Of a stretch of 64,000 nt of DNA, positions 12,114-25,010 are shown one piece after another. The DNA lies in assembly GCA_002189035.1 (NCBI GenBank), contig NEEC01000012.1, forward strand, positions 2,666,001 to 2,730,000, read 5' to 3'. Both the position numbers and the translations under genes were made by a program. Position 1 is the stretch's first letter; each line of letters starts with the position of its first letter. Source of the stretch: Utricularia gibba (Eukaryota > Streptophyta > Magnoliopsida > Lamiales > Lentibulariaceae). The notes under the pieces are model-generated. The model was not told where the DNA came from. It did not search any database and was given only the letters and a program-made list of their open reading frames with translations.

Positions 12114-15100
12114 TCAATGGTGCAAACTCTCTGCAAGACGATCCTGGGCATCATCAGGAATTTCTCTACCGGGGACCCGGACCTTCAAAAGATTTACATA
12201 CCTGCAGATTCAAGTAGTGTGTTACAGATGGTATCCAAAGTTTCTTCAACTGTCGAAATTTACGGATAGCTCACTCTGCAGTGGTAAAGAGGTGTTTGTG
12301 CTCCGCAATGGAAGCAAGCAATGCCTGGTCGATGGGAGAAAAGTTTGCTTAAAGAGAGGCATGGTGAAGAAAAGGGTGAAAGATGAGGAAAAAAAAAACT
12401 TGGATTTTTACCTCAAAGGGCAGGTTCAGCAATTCGTAGTATGTTCTAACACGATCTAATCTCTTCTGTACTACGTCAGTATCAATAGAAGAAATGGCGA
12501 CCAGAGCCTATACAATGGTTCCGTATAATAAGTTCCAACTACCCACGGCCTATGCACAAACCATCTTTTGATAGATATAGAAACAATTACTTAGAGCAAT
12601 TTCAGAGCTCGCAGATCCACAAGTGATGGGAAATTTATGTCTACCACATTTCATGACGTTCACCCATAAAAAAATTCTGATATGCGTAGGATCAAGTTTC
12701 AGATTGTCAAGATTATCACTTTCAAGTTACAGTATTGACACCATACCAGAAATAAACAGCAAAGTGAAGAATAAGAATGAGGGAACACTCTAAAATCATA
12801 CCTGTTCTAGAGCAATTGAATTGCGACAGATCTGCTGAACACCAAAGAGGTTAATAGACTTCATTTCAGCCAATGCCTACGAAGAAGTGATCAATGTATA
12901 CATTAGATGATAATAACACATAAATATCATAGAATATATTCTCATCAAGTTAAATTAAAACCTTTATGGACAAGTTCGCTGCAATATAACTTATCCCTCC
13001 AAATATGTAATTCCTTTTCACATCATCGGTAAATCGCAACATCTCCTCATCTCGGCGTGTTAACTACAGCAAATAAAATGAAAACTTCAGCTGATGAAAA
13101 AATATTCTGTAGTAACATGCTATCTCAAACAAGAAATTGAGATTCAATAAAGAAATACCATAAATAAATTAACCGCAGAGCTTATGAGATTTCATTAATT
13201 CTTAACATTGTCCTATACTTTGTCGGTGCAGCCCAAATAAAAAATCACATGCTATCTTCAAATAAGAAAAGTTGAATTCAAGAAAAATAACGCACCTGAG
13301 AAACCAGTGATATCACAAAGTCATCAGGCTCCTCCACGTCTTCATCAACCAAATACTCCCTGTTCATCACCTCCTACAAGAGTTTTAACATTTTTGGAAG
13401 CAAAAAATATTCAAGCTCAGAAGTTTTTTTGTAATAGAGCTCATCTAAAATACAAATCAGGTGTTACATACCTGTAAGTGGAAAACAGTTTCCAGCTGCA
13501 TTTCTATCCGTAAAACCTTGAGGCAATCGGTTGCCAATTTTTTATACTCATCAGCGAATAATGTGAGATCTCTTGGGGTGTTGCTCCAGTGTGATGATTC
13601 GGTTTCTGTGTTCCATTTTCTTCAAGATGACCATAGGCTCTAGAACATGATTTACCTAGCCTAAAGTAGATTGACATTATGTTGTAAGCAACCTGAAGGA
13701 GCGCATTCTCAAATTAGACAGGACTTGAGAGTGTGGAGTTATGGTAGCTTACCTTTCTATTGATTCAGCCATGTACTCCAGTGAATCACTCAACGAAGCC
13801 AGCAAAATAAGTTTGTTATCATCCCGAATCAAGTTTTCCTGCAGGAAGCAAAAATGGAACAAATTTGGAGTTAAGGAAATTTCCAAGATCTTCATGGATT
13901 TTAAACCTGAATTGGACTTCATTTCCCGTACAAACAATCGTGGAAGCAAATTTAAGTGAAAACTACCTGCTTGACAGGTCGTAAACTTAGCAATATGTCA
14001 GTCAATTGCTTTTCTACAGTAGACTCAGCATCAGCACCACTGGTTTCTCCATTTTGTTGATGCACTGTAACTGGTAAACAAGAACTAGCTGGATCAAGTC
14101 GTAGCAGATTATCAATGTCATGTCTCCCGATAAGCATGTAGCTCTGCTTTTCAAGAACCGCCTGATATTTCAAACACAGAAAAATATATCCTCAAACCCC
14201 TGCTCCCAAGAAGGATCCAAAAATTTAAATAGCAAGCTCATGGAGTCATCGCAAGCAAAGTTAAATACTTCTTGCATACCTATGATATAAAATTTAAATA
14301 GTAAACTCATAGAGTGATTGATGTACCTCCATGTATGATGTCCGGCATCTTTCATATGTTCTCTCAAGAAATGTTTGCACATAATTGATAAGATCCCCAG
14401 AAAATTTTGGCATAGTTTGAGCCCAGGTAAGTACCTAGTTGGAAGGCATTATGTGAAAATAAACAATTTCATTTTGCATTCTGATAAACTCAATAAATCT
14501 ATATATGACGTAGCATCAGAATACCTCCTTTGCTAAGAAATCTATAGCTAGCAATCCCTGTAAAATAGGACGTCCCTTCTCAACTGATGAAGTGTAGGCA
14601 GATGCTACATTAGCTCGAGGACGAAATGCAGCAGGGCCTGTTTGCAGATGTCAGAATGGTAGATGAAAAAATTAGACTGGTGTATAAACATTAACCAAAT
14701 CAGAAATATCCAAGATTTCAAGACAATGGCAATGTATTTAATAGGCCAATAAGATTTAACTAATAGGACTTGCTTGATATGGCTTGTTGCACACTTTCCC
14801 GATAATCAACAAACAATTTGGGCAAAAAGTGATCCTTGATGAAGTTATCCATAAATGCCAGCAATCCATCGTTGCTGCAAAAAATTCAAACCATCGCATA
14901 GCAAAAACATGATAAGGTGAAAAAAATAGCCAAAACTATTTTACATTACATATGGATTTCTACTGATCAGACTACCAAAACTCAATGCACAAAACAGCCA
15001 CCTTCATATTTAAATCCTAAGGGAACTTACACTTGACAAACAAATATGCTCAAGTTTGTTCAAGCATCCACGGGCATGAGAAAGTTATAAGGAAAATCTC

Positions 15101-18100
15101 GTCATATCAAGAGTGATAGAAGGCTTTGTGAAGCCAATTTTTTCCAATTTATTCAAGAAAAAAACACTTATCAATTTTATTGAACTGGAAAAGATTCACG
15201 CTAGGCATATTGAAGGAGTTCTTGAAACTGAAGCTTCAATGACACAAAAGTATGACCAATATACCATGCTCACCTGAGCTCCGAAAACTTTTGAGGAAGC
15301 ATATCTGACACTTTATCTGTAAACTGCATATAAGGAAAAAATATAAAGCAATGAATAGCATCCTTCTAGCCTCCAAGACACTGAACAAGCATACATGAAT
15401 GTGCACTTTTTATTTGATCATACCTGAAGCACTGGCCTATATATGGATGCTACCAAATAGATACCTTGCTCTGCTAATACAGCTCCAGTTCCATAACCTT
15501 CTTGAACTACATTAGTGGTTCGTTTCCATCCTTGCCGAATGGAATCAGATCCTGGGTTGAAAGAAACATCAAATCTTATATACTGCAAACCATTATGATC
15601 ATAAGTAGGGGACTGGCTGCAGCTTAGCAAAATAGTATTAAATATTTTGCAACCATTCTAGAACACAATTCTTATATAGAGAATGAGAATAAACCTTTTT
15701 TTTACAGAACGGATACTCATTCTCACGTTCTAGAATTAATTCTAAAATTTAAAGAGAATGACAATGAAGGCATTCAATACGTTATCCTCAACCACATTCT
15801 GCAGTTTAACTAAATTATCTCATTCTAAAAACGCACTCATTCTCCATTCTCATTTTTCAGAATGATATTTCTGGATAATAATGCAACGCACATTTATTGT
15901 ATGATATTTTCAAACTAATAAGTTGCTTGTACCAAGGTATTTGCACAACTAATCGCAACAAGCTCAAAGTTCATATATTTACCACCCTTATTTCCCTTAC
16001 CCTGACTGGAAACGGAAACAGTGATATCAGTAAAACGAAATGCAAACGTAAGTCCATCTTCTGATCCGTTACTGCAGGCAGAATGCATGCCATTATTTAA
16101 CAAATATAAATAAGACTATAATATCAAAAAAAATTAGAAACAACTATTATTTCGAACATTAGAAAGAAGCAATGTCATCCCAGAATTAGCTATAATTGGT
16201 GTACAACAAAGCATGAGAATCTGACCCAAACACCATATATGTGTGAACCATATATGAATGCTGAGGCCTACATGTTTCTGTTTGCTGGTTATGACGAATA
16301 TAGGAAGGTTCAGAATGCTACAAGTAAAGGAAAAAAAAAAGCCTAAAGGGGTTCCGCAAGTAGAGTAAAGGAAAACATGTTGCTTGCCTCTTATCTTTAG
16401 AGGGAACCTTGCTGGCGAGTCTTGCGGTTTGAACAGCTGCATCTGCAGAAGCAGCTTCAGGAGTAGCTCGAAGGATCTCACATATAAGTTGCTGGCACTC
16501 ACTCTATCATCGTTCACAGGAAAACCAAATTAATATCATATGCCAATATAATCTGGAAAAAAATGAGTTTGAAACAGAAAATCAGTGTATCAAAGGAAGA
16601 CCTGCAGAACCGTTAGGGAAAATCCAATTGTGTAGCCTCCAGTATCAAGAGAAACATCAGAATCTTGGGCCCAACTAACATCAGTAGGCATCGATTTAGG
16701 CGTGTTCAAGCTAACTTGGTGTGAAGATTTCAATTCAAGTAATTCTCCAACAACAACATGGTTTTCTGAACAACCACCCAGCATCATAAAAATCAAGAAA
16801 GCAGTATGAAAACAAAATGAAAATCTTTTATATAAGCCAAAGTGGCATACCAAATATTCGAACAACAGTGTCCAACACTGAATCGAGCAAATCCTTGGCA
16901 GATATTTGTGCTGATCCCCTTGGAGACATTGCTTGTGATACAGGGCTGGCTGCTAATAAAGCTTCAGGACAAGACACCCCATTCTGATGCTTTATTTTGG
17001 AAGACATGTGACCTTCGAGGGGCCATTTTTGGTGTCGACCAACAACAGACAGAGTTTCATGGCGCAGACTGGGCTTTGGCCCAGTGTCACACCCTGATCG
17101 GGCTTTGATCTTTGTAGTGATGATCTCATGAATCGTAGGGCGCAGTCTTTGACTTTTACAAGAATGAAAAATGAAACCGAATAAGAGTCTTACAATGTGA
17201 CAAGCAATGCTGATGAAATATCATGTAAAACTAAAGGCTGAATCACTGAATTACAAAAAAAGAACAATGTTTAAAAACATCATTCTCATTATCACAGCTG
17301 CAATATGAAGTCAATCTGTGTTTCTCCATAGTGTGATCACAAATGAAGCAAGTATTTAGAAACTCCAAAAATCTCTAGAGCTATCCAATTTTCAAGAACC
17401 AGGTTTCAGAATGTACCATATTATAGCACCTGCAGCGGCAACTTTGCCAAGCATGCAGAGACATTCAACCATTGTATGCAAATACTTCACATGCTGTGAT
17501 GCATCACTTTTTTTCATTGACTCCTGCAGAAAATCCAAAATATATTCAATATAACACACAAAAAAAGTGATTCAGGTTCACATATAAGAAAATATGTGTA
17601 TAGTTGTAAACCACAAATTCGTCTGGGGTTGATTCTGATAACCAGATAGGAATCTGACGAGATAGAAGTTTTGCATCCCTTGGGCCAGCCTCACCACCAT
17701 TTAACCTCAATGTAGGATCTATTGTGACATCCTCATCGAGAGATGAACTAAGGAGAAAAGTAGCCAGAGAGAGGATTCAAAAAGTGCTATACAACATAAA
17801 GTAAATTATCATATTCAACATGCATAACTTATTCATCCAGGAATCCAATAATCATGATCATTAGTATTTAGAAAAAACAACCATCAGTTCAATGAACTTT
17901 TCGCCAATGGAGATTCATATTAAACTTAAAATGGCAAACCAAGGACTGTACTTCTTTATTTTTATACCCTTCATCAATTGAATTCGGTCTAGAAAATCCT
18001 AAATTGTCTCCCTTCTGCATCCTGGTTCTTCGAGAAAGTGAGTGTGAATAACTCATGGAAACTATATCGGTAGTGATAATTGGAATGGCATCATCACCTT

Positions 18101-19616
18101 CAGTATCACATATAACAACGCTGCCAAAAGAAAAGGTTTAAAGACCAAGAGACACCAAGTGGCGAAGTACCAAAAAAAAGGTAAAACAAGGAGAAGGTGG
18201 TGGTCAATCAACTACCATGTCGCCAATGCACAGAAGATTAACAGCTATCACCATTTTTGCTCATTTGGAAAACTTAATAGTTGCTTAGATTTAATCTAGC
18301 ACGGGTGTTCTTGAAAGGAGAAGATTTTTGTGGATTATACAACATGGCATGTTTATCAAATGTTGATGAAACATCATGAAACAAGGACTTTGCATGTTCA
18401 GAAAATTATTTCTTGCACTCTAAAGCTTTATACCTGAAATCACCCTTATTGTACAAATGGGCATGCAAATCCTCCACAACCTTATAAAATATTGTTCCTC
18501 TTAACTTTGTTAACTCAGATCGGACATCTTGAAGTGCTCCTACCTATGAAAAAGTACAAAATTAAGTATAAATATGTCAGAAGTTCCTAGAATATTGAAA
18601 TGTATTAACAACGGAGGGACATGATAAACTTACTGTTTGCAGCCCCTCTCTCTCAAGCATTAAGGTTGACTGAACATGCAGCTGCACTGCAGCATAAAAC
18701 TGTTTCTCAGAAATCAGCTTTTCTATGCGGGTGGGAACCTGTCCACACACAAGATAACGAAGACAAAAAATGTAAGAAAATTTACTCAATGAACAGCATG
18801 CATCTTTCCACCCAGTCTTCACTATAATATCAGAATCCTTACCTTCGCTATACTCTCAATTTGGTCTAACAAGGATATTATGTGGCGCAGTGTTACAGAA
18901 CGATACCATAACTGATGTAACTGCTTGTTTTGAGCACCGAGAAGTTTCTTTGCCTGAGCTAAATCAATCTTCAAGTTACCAATGCTCTCAGCAGACTCAC
19001 TGAACAAACGCAAAATCTGTCAGAAAAAAAAAAAGATAAAGGGTGAGACGATGCATACACAAGTTGGTCAAACTCTTAGCAATACAAAGACACGTTTGAA
19101 TGGTTTGTATAATACAAAAAAAAATTTAAAATTTGGCATGCATACACAGCAGAAGGCATGCAAAACAGCATTGAACACTGAATTACCTGAGAATAGTTTT
19201 GAATTGCTTTGTTAAAACCTCCATGATATGCATGAACGACTTCATCCACAACCTCTTCTATGATATCATTCTGCTCCTTTAAGACCTGCAGTTCTCCATC
19301 ACGATCCTTCGATGTTAAAATATGCACAACATGAGGCAAAGAGTCGAAGCGCGCTGCAGCCCAACTTTCGTCTATTCTAGAAAGTTCCTCTCTCAAACGC
19401 TGCGAGTGGAATGAAGACAAAAATCAATTCAGGTAAAACATATACAACATCCCAAAATACAATTTCAATAACTAATGAAAAACACTATACAATCTCCTCA
19501 ACAAACGTGAATACCCGTTATTACAAAAACGAACTACATTTGAATAAATTTGAGTTGTGTAGCGAGGAACTCACAGATTTATCCCGTGCAATCGGAAGTC
19601 CGTTAAATATAGACAT
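12114..19616 (-). CDS. SEC8: Exocyst complex component SEC8 (one frame break)
   Basis: Exocyst tethering subunit acting in secretion at the plasma membrane and cell plate. The 26 exons are 19616-19575, 19399-19187, 19016-18843, 18738-18634, 18543-18434, 18120-17968, 17747-17612, 17523-17417, 17152-16851, 16765-16602, 16503-16388, 16071-16001, 15551-15424, 15323-15274, 14874-14774, 14637-14525, 14434-14327, 14161-13967, 13838-13753, 13660-13472, 13373-13296, 13063-12962, 12876-12802, 12507-12412, 12324-12275, 12201-12114. The product would be ~1050 residues, the usual SEC8 length. Hallmarks are SRIDESWAAARFDSLPHVVH, NKQLHQLWYRSVTLRH, DDNKLILLASLSDSLEY and the terminal NLLKVRVPGRE. Exon 20 is one base short: the frame changes at the G-run 13575-13578 (CCCC in the mRNA), and one more C restores PPRDLTLFADEY. 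Two introns have GC donors (after 16388 and 14774). Confidence 0.93.
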
Positions 19617-20559
19617 CTGAATCAGCTCAACTCAAACCCGGATCTACTACAGCAACAAGCCGCGCACCCAGAACCCAAAACCAAATCCAATCACAAAAAC
19701 AAACATCGGAAACCTTGACGCACTCTGCCAGGCATTTTATCTGCGCATTCTCTACATAAAAAAATGCGAGCATATACTGACTTGATCTGCCGAATTGTGA
19801 ATTGATCGCGTCACGTGAATGATACTATATGTCCCACCTAGATCTTCAGCTTTCAACTGAAGGCATGAAGATTCAGGGCGGTGCAAGCTCATAGAAATTA
19901 GAGATCTTACAGGAGAGGATCAGGCTGAGGTGAGGCGACTTGGATCCCCTGCTTTTGGCTGCATCCCAGAGTCTCGTACCGGGCAATCACTTCCGCAGTT
20001 CCGCTTGCCTGAGAACCGAGTAACGAAATTTCTCAGTTTCTTTTTCGTTTAATTTTCGTTTTCTATGTCTCCAATTGGGCCGAGTCCTTTTCGAATGGCC
20101 TAGGGGCAATCTGGACAAAAACCCCTTCATTGTCCTGATTTTCTGTATTAATTTATGTTATAAAAAAATAAAAAAAAACATTTGGCAGTATAATAAGAGG
20201 ATGATCCATGGCCGATATACCAATAAGTAATACTTTATATCTAAACTTAATGATGTGCTAGATGAATTAATTAGCGTAATGTATATCATCAAATTAGGCT
20301 CATATAGATTCTAATAATTAAATAAAGAGAGTGAAATAAAAATTATTAAACAAGTTCTTATTATTCTTTCTATAGAAAAATACCAAAAAAAAGAATGTTC
20401 AATTATACTGTAAATAAACATAAGAGGTTACATTCAAACAATTTAAGTATAAGTTTAAACCAACTTCTTTACTTATATTATCTTATATTTCAAAAACATT
20501 TGAAATTAAATGTGATGTTTTTAGAGTTGGAATAAACGTTGTTCTGATGCAAGAAATGC
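19617..20559. other. SEC8 leader/promoter and AT-rich spacer
   Basis: The first ~400 bases upstream of the SEC8 ATG are of moderate GC and likely hold its leader and promoter. The rest is AT-rich with no recognisable feature. Confidence 0.5.
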
Positions 20560-20565
20560 GACTCA

Positions 20566-21385
20566 TTGCATACTTCAAGTTTTGCTGCGTTATCAGCCCT
20601 AAACTGTGATTCCTATGCAAGGATACCAACTGTTGAGGAGACAAGCTGGGAGTCTTCGCCTGAAAGGTCCTCACTTGAGAGGGGCATCTCATCTGTCTCT
20701 TGCTTTGAAGCAGCTATGGAGCTCTGGAGCAGGTGGGCTGCTCCATTGGACCTCTGGTTAGCTTCATCAGGTCTCTGTTTTAATGCCTGAAGAGAGAAAA
20801 GATGACTGCTGCTCTTCTCTTCTCCCCCTTCTTGCTGCACATCTGGTGGACTTCTTCTTCATGAAGCTGGGGAAGAAGAGCTGCCTGCTACTTCTGAGGA
20901 AGCAGGAGATGGAGAGTTCTTTTGGCTTCGATGATATGACTGAACGGGACATTTTGATATCTCTGATAGAGCCCAAATCTGTTCTTGAGAGTAATTCCCA
21001 CAGACGGGTCATTTGCAAGATGCTTGATCTTGTCAGCCAAGTCAAAAAGGGTTGCATCATTTTAATGGCAGCAGCTTCTTCATCACTTAACCAGGAAAAA
21101 AACAGGTAGCAATAGTTACTACTGGAGCAACAAAGGAAAGGAAATTATGCAAATGAAACAGTATACTAACAGCCATTGTTCAAAGTAAGGCATTCGGAAC
21201 AACCTGCAAATCCATTTAAAAAACTTGTAACCGAGAACTGTTCGTAAGACAGCAGCATTCCAAGTATCAGGGAAGATACCAATATGAAAAACCAGTAACA
21301 GGCTCAAAGAAGTTACATTCATAAAGGCATCCATTGCAGTTCTCAGACACTCATTTCTTTGCCATTTTCCCATACAGATGCTCAA
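20566..21385 (-). pseudogene. Broken coding remnant, family not recognised
   Basis: On the minus strand about 56 codons between ~21054 and ~20888 read like real protein: DATLFDLADKIKHLAND, LKNRFGLYQRYQNVPFS, IEAKRTLHLLLP. The frame upstream (DEEAAAIK) is offset by one base at an A-run near 21062. After LLLP a TAG interrupts, and a third frame continues (SPPDVQQEGGEEKSSSHLF to about 20613). Around 21360-21320 another piece (FEHLYGKMAKK, then ECLRTAMDAF in a shifted frame) may be an upstream exon. No start codon or complete exon chain can be built. It is either a pseudogene or a gene damaged by sequence errors; I do not know the family. Confidence 0.4.
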
Positions 21386-23675
21386 ACTTGAAATAAAAAG
21401 ATCTGATTCAACAATCCCACATGTAATGGCAACAGAGTATTCGATCTAAAGAAATCCCAAACCGATACGCTGAGACCACTTTTGTGACTGAATTTTCATC
21501 AATCATAGGGCAATATCAACGTTGAAGCATACAAAATCAGGGAGTTCACATTGAGAAGGATTCAGATGACTCTACATACTTTGCCCAACTGAAAAGGGTC
21601 CGCCTAAAAACTTGGGGTAATTGCTGTTTGGGTTATTTGTTTCCCAGGTGAAATTGGGCACTAAGTAATCTCGAAGATTTGATTGTCACCTGTCCCTACT
21701 GAAACAGTCAGATTAGTTCATCATACTTCAGACTGGATGGTTATAGAAAGAAATCACGACTAAACCTAACATAATCAGATTTGAAAAACCGGATCTTGAT
21801 ACGAATCCCGACTCAAATGGATGATTCTTCAGGCTAGCGATAGGAAACCATAGAACGTAGGGACCAGATTTTTTTTTACCGTTAGAGGGTAAAAGCCAAC
21901 AGAAGTTCATCTTGCAGATGCCCAGATCACCCAATTCGGAGAATTCGCATTCCCAGTTCCCATCTGCCCAAATTAATGGAAAGCTGGAGGCTGAGTACCG
22001 GAATCCAGGAGCTTGTTATGAAGTTTTTTTTTTTTTTTAGTTACTCATACTTGTTTGAAGTCTCCACAATATCGAGACAACTGTTCGTGTGGCTGAGCTC
22101 TTGATTCACCCCTGTAACTTCGTCAAACTTCATCCTCCATGCTCCTCTCCACATTGTTCATCTCCTATTTCCTTTTAGCCCTTTTCCCTCCTTTTCTAGT
22201 AATTTTCAGAGAGGCTACCACTATCATACAATATTTGAGTTCTCGACGTAATAACATATCGTTCATCTCCTGTTTCCTTCTTGACGTGGGGTGGGGGTGG
22301 TGGAGAGTTCAAACCCCATGTGATTACCTATCAGTAAAAAGACCTGGAACGAGAATGCTCTGGCTACGGAGTCTTGTCAAATCCAGAATGTAAAAAACCA
22401 GCACCTACGCTATGACTGCTGTGATTTGGAGATTCTGAGTGGATGGTTGTCTTCGAAATGTCAGATCACCATCTCCAGAATAGATTTACTTTGCTGTGTT
22501 TGCCTGCTAGATGCTACTGCTTATCTATCAACCTATCTGTGTTAATTTTCCCTGGGATGAAAAGTTTTTCACTTGTGAAATCTTGACACTGAATTGATTG
22601 GGGACTCCTTCCGTGTGTTAGATTCGGAGGATCCACAACACATTGACACAGCAAAGCCAGTTCTAATCCCCTACTGCTCTCTGTCAGCATTACTTGTTTT
22701 GGAATAGTGCACATTTTCCTTGAGGGCTCATCTAGAATAAAATAATCCTATCATTTGTTAAATACTTTTTTAACTTACATTGAATACAAAAACAACTATT
22801 ATTCACATGCAAGATAGTTCATTTTATGATCATGATATAGACACAGCATCTGTTTTTGCCTATTTTGTGTCTTCCAAAAGTAGTACCTCCGTTGTGATTT
22901 GAACCTACACTTGATTTCCACTATCTGCACAGCTTAAGTCACTTCACCCTGCGCCACTTTACATTTATGGATAAAATTCACAGCACCAGGTGGAGTGTAC
23001 GGTCAACCACCTGCTTGATTGAGTTGAGACCACCATCAAGCTTGGGGCTCCCCAATCCCTCCAATGTGCACCTGTGAGCTTGTTCCATGTTTCTCACCTA
23101 ATGCTTAGCCGTTTTCTGACATACTTAACATGTATTGTTGTAAAAAAAGCTAACTTCATATTTGATATTCAGAAGAGTGGAGAATTTGGATCTCGGGTAG
23201 GTATGTATAGTTGTATGATGGATGCCATAGTCTGTGTCTTTTTGATTCTTGAGTATGGGGAAGTGTTTATCAGTGGTATGGGTGGGACTTAGTGATTTTT
23301 TATTGAGTTGGAATTCAAGTGGGTTGACAAGATCTGTGTTACTGCTATGTGTATATGCACTTATGAGTCAAAACCAAACAAATTATGGGCCACTGTAGCC
23401 TTATCTCCCTATCAGTAAAGTACAAGGATTGACAAGACGTCGCAGACACAGAATCCTCATGCATTACATTGCATGGATACCAAAAGACAAAAACAAGATT
23501 CCCCATCTACCCCTTTTTCCTGCAGGTGGCGTTGAAACTCCAACATAAGATGTTTTCCATTAGTTGCAATGCAATTCATAGGTATTTTGCAAATAAAGGG
23601 TGATTGGAATTGGAATTGGAAGACTGGTAGTTGTACAAAAATGAAGAGAGGTGCAAGAGCAAGAGATTATCCTAA
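21386..23675. other. Long intergenic region, nothing recognised
   Basis: About 2.3 kb with a T-run near 22026 and short unrelated frames on both strands. No domain, RNA gene or transposon end was recognised. The last few hundred bases before 23676 are probably the 3' UTR of the GA20-oxidase. Confidence 0.5.
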
Positions 23676-24933
23676 TTAAGACTTGGGCTGCTGAAGCCAT
23701 TTGGAGAAGTTCTGGAGAGTGTTCATATCAGCTCTGTAGTGTCTCTGAGTGTACTCCAGAAAGAGAGGCCAAGTGAAATCTGGGACTGTCCTGGGGTGAT
23801 TTGAATCTACCAACTCTAGCGGTGGCCTCACAACTCTATCCTTTTTTGGACAGAGAAAGAAGGCCAAAGATTTCCTTGGGGATTTGCTGTTGACCACCGC
23901 TCTATGCAGACAGCTTTTGTACCTCCCGTTTGACAGCGCCTGAGGAGTAAAATCCACCATTACAGAGCAGCAATCCCATCTAACTAGAAATGGATAGAAG
24001 CATTTCTTACCACAAATGTATCTCCGATGTTGACCACGAACGCGCCAGGATCAGGGCGAATGGATCGCCATTCATCGTCGAAGAACACCTGCAATCCACC
24101 AATGTCGTCTTGATGCAGGATTGTTAAGGAAGTGGGATCGCAATGGGGACCGGTTCCAAGTGTTTGATCTGGTCTTTGGCATTGTGGGTAGTAGTTCAAT
24201 CTCATTATGGATTCGTTTTCCTCGAAGAACTCCCTGAAGTAGCAGGGGCTCACCCCTAAGCTCATCCCCAGCAGCTCCATGATCCTCGACGATAAGTTAC
24301 TCATTGAATGGCAGTACTGTTGGTAGATCTTCCTGTCAAGTCACCATCCAGACAAAAGATCAGAACTTCTTTCTCATGCATGAACAATCAGAAACTATGG
24401 TGGTTTGCTCTGTCAGCTGCTTACCCCATGGGAGCGAAATCTTGGCCCAGAGTGTTGCAGAAATACTCCTCAACGATGTGGGATTTGTTCCCATCGGCAG
24501 AGTATTGAAAAGAGAGCGTTTCCTTCCAAGGAAGCTTGGAAGAAAACCTCCCGGTGAAGCTGCTAGCGTAGCCGCAATGCTCCCCTGTTTTCTTCGGCGC
24601 CTTTTGTTTCTCCAGCAGCGGCCGCCGAAAGAAATGATCGACACAGCGATGAGCATCAGCAATGAGACCATCATCCACTCCGTGGTTAACCGCCAGAAAG
24701 AATCCATGACTCCTGCATGCTTTCCCGACGAGCTCCGCCGCCACGGCGGAAGCTTCAGGGTCCCCTGCAAGGAACCCGGTGAGGTCGATCTCCGGGACGG
24801 GTAGCTCCCGGGGATCAAGAGTAGGTTTCTCATGATCAGGCCATACGTACTCAGACGGTATGTGGGTCTGGTGCGCCAGCACCGAGGAGTCGAAGACGAG
24901 CGAGCTCCGGTCCGGTTGGCCAGAGGGTGTCAT
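23676..24933 (-). CDS. GA20ox: Gibberellin 20-oxidase
   Basis: 2-oxoglutarate/Fe(II) dioxygenase that oxidises C-20 of GA12/GA53 to give C19 gibberellins (GA9/GA20) in the cytosol. Three exons, 24933-24425, 24332-24011 and 23939-23676, give 364 residues, normal for the family. LPWKETLSF in exon 1 and [20 protein letters not shown] in exon 2 are GA20ox signatures. The iron ligands are H233, D235 and H289, and the 2OG-binding R299-x-S301 is present. Intron positions split at FAPMG-KIYQ and DTF(V)-ALSNGRY, the second as in other GA20ox genes. The frame is intact and the start is the first ATG. GA3ox and GA2ox lack LPWKET. GA20ox genes are typically repressed by gibberellin feedback; nothing in this promoter proves it here. 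Confidence 0.95.
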
Positions 24934-25001
24934 TGCCGGAAGCAGCAGCTCAAGAAGAGGAAGAGAGGAAGGCGAGAGGGAAGGGATCTGCTACTGGGGA
25001 G

Positions 25002-25010
25002 TATATATAA
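25002..25010 (-). promoter_or_regulatory. TATA box of the GA20-oxidase gene
   Basis: The minus strand reads TTATATATA about 70 bp upstream of the ATG in otherwise GC-rich sequence, implying a short 5' UTR. Confidence 0.5.

Noticed and set aside
24304-24804. 166-codon plus-strand frame
   Set aside because: It lies antisense to exon 1 of the GA20-oxidase and its open state follows from that gene's codon use.
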